This document shows, one piece after another, positions 60,198 to 64,000 of a stretch of 64,000 bases of DNA. The stretch comes from Helicoverpa zea (taxonomy: Eukaryota; Arthropoda; Insecta; Lepidoptera; Noctuidae). The notes below the pieces were generated by a model. It saw only the letters and a list, made by a program, of their open reading frames with translations, ran no database searches and was not told where the DNA came from. Location: the NCBI RefSeq assembly GCF_022581195.2, contig NC_061460.1, forward strand, positions 11,939,501 to 12,003,500, given 5' to 3'. Positions within the stretch are counted from its first letter, which is position 1. Every line of letters starts with the position of its first letter. The translations under genes and the position numbers were made by a program.

Positions 60198-60420
60198 AAA
60201 TTATTTGAACTCAAGTGTAACACACATAATCTCAATATCTATCCCAAATTATCTGCACTCAAGTGTAACACACAGAATCTCGATAACTGTCCCAAATTAT
60301 TGGCACTCAAATATAACACACACAATATCGATAACTGTCTTAAATCATTTGCACTAAAGTGTAACTGAACATCAATCAATAACTGTCCCAAATTATTTGC
60401 ACTCGCACACAAAGCCACGT
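60198..60420. repeat. Minisatellite, four diverged units of about 55-60 bp
   Basis: The block 'ataactgtcccaaattat', then 'tgcactcaagtgtaacacac', repeats four times with substitutions and small gaps. A minus-strand open frame across it only reflects the repetition. Confidence 0.8.
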
Positions 60421-60960
60421 CTGCCAATCACTGAACAATGGTGAGAATCAAACGTCAACTTCTATAATTTCTAACAATTTCTTCTATGCTATTATTTCCG
60501 CGAACCGTTTTTCTATCGCTTACACTCGGTAGCATGTGAGAGTACATTCGTTAAGTGAAGATCACTATTGTATCGCGAAATCTTAAGCATAAGGGAGATC
60601 TATGCTGTAATATTAAAATAGAGGCGTGTTGAAACTATGAAAAATTGTTGTACAAAATACTTAACGTAAATAAATGAAAGAATGAAAATAAGTTTAATTG
60701 CACTTGCAAAGACGCATATAAACTTGAAAAATATAAACATAAAAAACGTATCATACGATTCGTTGTAGTTTTTTTAACAGATTGGAAATATTTTGCATCA
60801 GTTAATACGATTAATCTAGATCAAATTTTCTATGAATAATTATTAGGTAAACTTCAGGAACTATTATCAACCAAGAAAGTCGGTTTCTCAGCAGTGAGGG
60901 GCCTAGAACAAAAAAAATGTTTTGGTATTCTTATATTAAAAACCTGCGTTAATCAGCTAA

Positions 60961-61185
60961 AGTTCGGCCATTCAGAGAATGCGTTCCTGACACGTCGCGA
61001 TTGAACTGACGACGTAATAACATTCATTGATTATTGATATAATAATGTTGTTTTAATGCTCCTCAATTGTTAAAACGGTAAACAACCAGCAAAAATATTT
61101 TTATCGTAACTGCAACGCCATTGCAAAGTTACGTCGTCAGTTCAATCGCGACGTGTCAGGAACGCATTCTCTGAATGGCCGAACT
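60961..61185. mobile_element. 225-bp MITE with 57-bp terminal inverted repeats
   Basis: Arms 60961-61017 and 61129-61185 are near-perfect inverted copies (AGTTCGGCCATTCAGAGAAT ... ATTCTCTGAATGGCCGAACT), including TTCCTGACACGTCGCG. The centre is AT-rich and non-coding. Flanks are CTAA and ATAG, so the target duplication is short or unclear. Confidence 0.88.
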
Positions 61186-62180
61186 ATAGTGAGTATAATG
61201 AAAGTAAACATAGGCAAAAATACAACTTAACTACGCCTATACGGTCATTAACTTTAGGTCTAACACAAAAACTTTATGAATGAAGAGGTAGATACATTTT
61301 AATTGTTTGTGCCTACACTGTAAAAAGGCGCATGATTCACGCTATGGGCAGTTATGCGGAAAAAGTAATTAAAATAACATATATGCGTATTTTCTTATTG
61401 TTAAAGAATGTGCTGAAATTCACATGCTTACTGTAGGTAAGCATGACCTTGAAGAGTTTGAAGTTTCTTGGTCAAGTTTCACGACACACCTACTTTGGTT
61501 TATCAGAATATGTTAAGTATGAATGCGGAAGAATGGAGATGTAGAGGCAGAACGAGGAAAAGGTGGATTGATTGCCTGAAACAGGACATGAATAAGCAGT
61601 GGATGTTAGTATGACGTCTGACAAGAGATACGGAAGAAAAATATCTACTTATTGCAAAGACCCAAATGACTTGGGAACAGAGCAGGAAGAAGATTTTATT
61701 TACCTATTAGCACAGATTTAGTTTTCTTATTTGAGAGTGCACAATACCTCGTGAATGCAATTGCGGTCATATGCTTGTAATAATTATATATTAAATTGAC
61801 TTTAGTTGCGTGTTCATGATTTTCTAGTTTTTTTACATTGTTATTCAATACAGTCATGTTTTGATTACATCATACATTATGTTAATTAACTGCAAATGCA
61901 TAGGTAAATGGTCATATTATTAATTTATTTATGCACGTGCAATGAACTTGTTAGGTGGTATTGTTATAGTTTTCATTTCTTCTTTATAGACAGTTTAAAA
62001 CCATTTTTTTACTCATGCCACTTTATTCGTAATTTGTAAAGATATTGACATCTGAAAGGACTAATAAAGGGAGACTTTTTATTTACCTATTCTTGCTCTT
62101 TATCACAGTTTTTATTTGGGCGACAGCATAGCATGACATCTTCCATACTTCCTTGTCTGCCAGTCATTTCACAAGTGAAT
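61186..62180. other. No gene seen
   Basis: AT-rich. Around 61540-61700 there is a stretch reminiscent of a decayed LINE 3' coding end ('gaggaaaaggtggattgatt', 'gagatacggaagaaaaat', 'gggaacagagcaggaagaag'), too degraded to annotate. Confidence 0.4.
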
Positions 62181-62690
62181 TTCTTTCACACTAGCCATTC
62201 AGCGTTTCTACAGTCAAACTGTACATCTTTACGCATCTACAATTCACGATGAAATTTCGCATCTATTCATATATTTTATGGCCTAGCGGATTTTTGTCGA
62301 ACGTTTCAGGCGACACATTCCAAGAAGAAATATTTGTCGCGCGGTTCCAGACGGCAACTTTTTTATCGGTAGTTGCCACGGAAAACAAAATGAATAGCGG
62401 AGATGCCTTAACGGAAAATCGCCTAAGAAAGTAGCGCACCAAAATGCGCGGGACGAGGAACGTTACTATTTCCGCCCTTATACGCCTTCTTTGGACCCGA
62501 CCATTTTTGGTAATACCAAAAATCTTTGAAAAATGTCTCTAAAGACCCAAACGCCTCGTTAGTTCACTCGTTACTGATTCGTTTATTCATGCTGACAGTA
62601 CGAAATTGATATAGAAGATGGTGCCTGACCTATCTGCATTATAGCTTCTCCACTTATATTTCCTTACTCCGTGGTAGTTGTCAATTGTTT
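62181..62690. repeat. Nested repeats: GCTTTCACACT-type end and repeat X copy 4
   Basis: From about 62181 'tctttcacactagccattca' and 'cctagcggatttttgtcg' resemble the MITE family found in the receptor introns. From about 62370 repeat X follows in reverse ('gcggagatgcc', 'agaaagtagcgcacc', 'cccaaacgcctcgttagttc', 'cttactccgtggtagttg'). Confidence 0.5.
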
Positions 62691-64000
62691 CATGTATAAG
62701 TATCACACTGCCCCGCGTCATACCCGGGCGTTGTCGTGCGGAAAAGATCGGAAATTATGCTATGTGCAAGCAATGTAACATTGACAAATGCTTAGATAAC
62801 GAACAAATACATAAATAAGGCTTCTTAAAAAGACAATTACACTACCTAATACTATGTGAGATCTAGTAGACAACGACTTTTTCTAAAACATTCCACTACA
62901 AAAAAAGTCCCCATCGTCTATCACCGTTTCACAAACGGTTCAGCCATTTAAACCACGATTTACTTTTAAAAGGAAACACTAAGTTGTACGGGGAAAAACA
63001 TTGAAGCCACTTAGTACATTTTTGTCTTCTATTTATGTCAAACGGGTATGTCTGTGTGTCCGTGCGATGGCAAATGGTTAGTAGACTTTGCTATTTAAGT
63101 GTAAGGAAATAAGTGGGTGGATTCCACTTTCTTGATAGATCATGTAACGATGTTATGTGAATAAGTACTTGGTAAGTACTTTTTTTGAGGTTTTTAGTAT
63201 TTTAGCGACCGTTGCGAATGAAGACATGATGACAGAATTTTGTGAATGCTCAGGTCAACCGACTCCTAGATAGATAAGTGAGCGTTTATCAATTTGAATA
63301 ATATGGCTAGTTTTTGCGACATTTGTGGTGCGACATTATCTTTTGTAAAAAAAAAAAAACTTTATCTAGTAAGTAAGCGACACTTATCGTCAACTCCACT
63401 CACCTACACTTCTAACCTATTTCGAAAGAACAGAGAAAGAAGATAAAAATACCTTTAAAAAAGTTTCCTATACTTTTTCCTCACTCCACAAATAGCGCCC
63501 ATAACACTTGGCTCGCTAATACCCGTCGACGTACCAACAGAAGGGTTTATTTACCTCTCCGAGCGGCGCCCGCGCCTCAGTTGTTAAAACGGTACCCATT
63601 GGCTACCGTGGCTCGCTGGACTAGCCTACATTTTATTTGAGTGACTTGCAGATTGTGGGTATGTGTTGAATGGAAAATAATGGGTTTTTAATTTTAGAAT
63701 TTAGATTAAAATATTTATGAATCGTGGCAAAAGTTACTGATAAAGTCTCTGATAGCATATTAGGAACTTGTCTGACAGATATAAACTATACTATAATTTT
63801 TAAAGTAACCAAGAGTGCTGGAGTGGAAAAAAAATATAAATAACGTATGAATTAGCTTCAAGAATTAGATTTGCATCTGTAAAATATTGGAGGTAAACAA
63901 CTAGAAACATGGTAATAAAATGCAAATCGCATATCATATTTTACCCAAGAAACATATCAAAAATATTAAAATAACCATGCTGAAAGTTACCTTATTTCCA
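62691..64000. other. Right end of the window, no gene seen
   Basis: AT-rich, slightly GC-richer around 63520-63610 ('ccgagcggcgcccgcgcctc'). No coding region, RNA gene or bounded repeat recognised. Confidence 0.4.

Noticed and set aside
60198..60420. Possible CRISPR-like array
   Set aside because: Four diverged adjacent units without unique spacers, in a eukaryotic sequence; it is a minisatellite.
46794..64000. Numerous 60-75 residue frames on both strands
   Set aside because: They are of the length expected by chance in AT-rich DNA, lack motifs, and many overlap repeats.

Overview
The window looks like an insect, specifically lepidopteran and probably noctuid-like, nuclear chromosome. It is AT-rich and intron-containing, with no bacterial-style operons. 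Its repeats are those of moth genomes: tRNA-derived SINEs, LINE tails ending in TGATTT repeats, MITEs, small Helitron-like elements and a Ty3/Gypsy retrotransposon. The species name is inference; the order-level call rests on the repeat types and on the receptor family.

Region 1 (about 1.8-21.6 kb) is a tandem cluster of eight gustatory receptor (GR) genes of the expanded, presumably bitter-type, lepidopteran class. I name them A to H from left to right. A, B, C, D, F, G and H are on the minus strand; E alone is on the plus strand. All share one architecture: a long exon 1 (about 225-231 codons), exon 2 (25-26 codons), exon 3 (45-46 codons plus one base) and a 173-nt exon 4 with the GR C-terminal signature TY-x5-QF. 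Intron phases are 0, 0, 1. B, C, E, F and H are intact (355-358 residues). A has a single in-frame TAG. D is broken by frameshifts, a deletion and a 255-bp palindromic MITE. G has stops, a frameshift and a SINE-in-LINE nested insertion. E and F are the two arms of an inverted duplication. Exon 4 is nearly identical at the nucleotide level in all eight genes, pseudogenes included, while exons 1-3 have diverged widely. That is the most unusual signal in the window. A shared start-site motif (CCTTGAA box plus CACGTCAGT-type initiator) lies 50-80 nt before most of the start codons.

Region 2 (21.6-33.9 kb) has no host gene I can support. It holds SINEs, a 5'-truncated LINE with a reverse transcriptase reading frame, a GC-rich repeat flanked by ATT runs, and several MITEs.

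Region 3 (33.95-43.09 kb) is a Ty3/Gypsy LTR retrotransposon with two 293-bp LTRs that look identical, a 4-bp target duplication and a single-frame gag-pol. A ~650-bp fold-back element splits the integrase zinc-finger region. The 3 kb between pol and the 3' LTR is mostly two tandem arrays (63-bp and 164-bp units).

Region 4 (43.1-64 kb) is repeat-rich and has no recognisable coding gene. It carries SINEs, small Helitrons, TIR elements (one with another repeat nested inside it), a retroposon with a clean 12-bp target duplication and a minisatellite. It could be intergenic or a long intron; the sequence alone does not decide.
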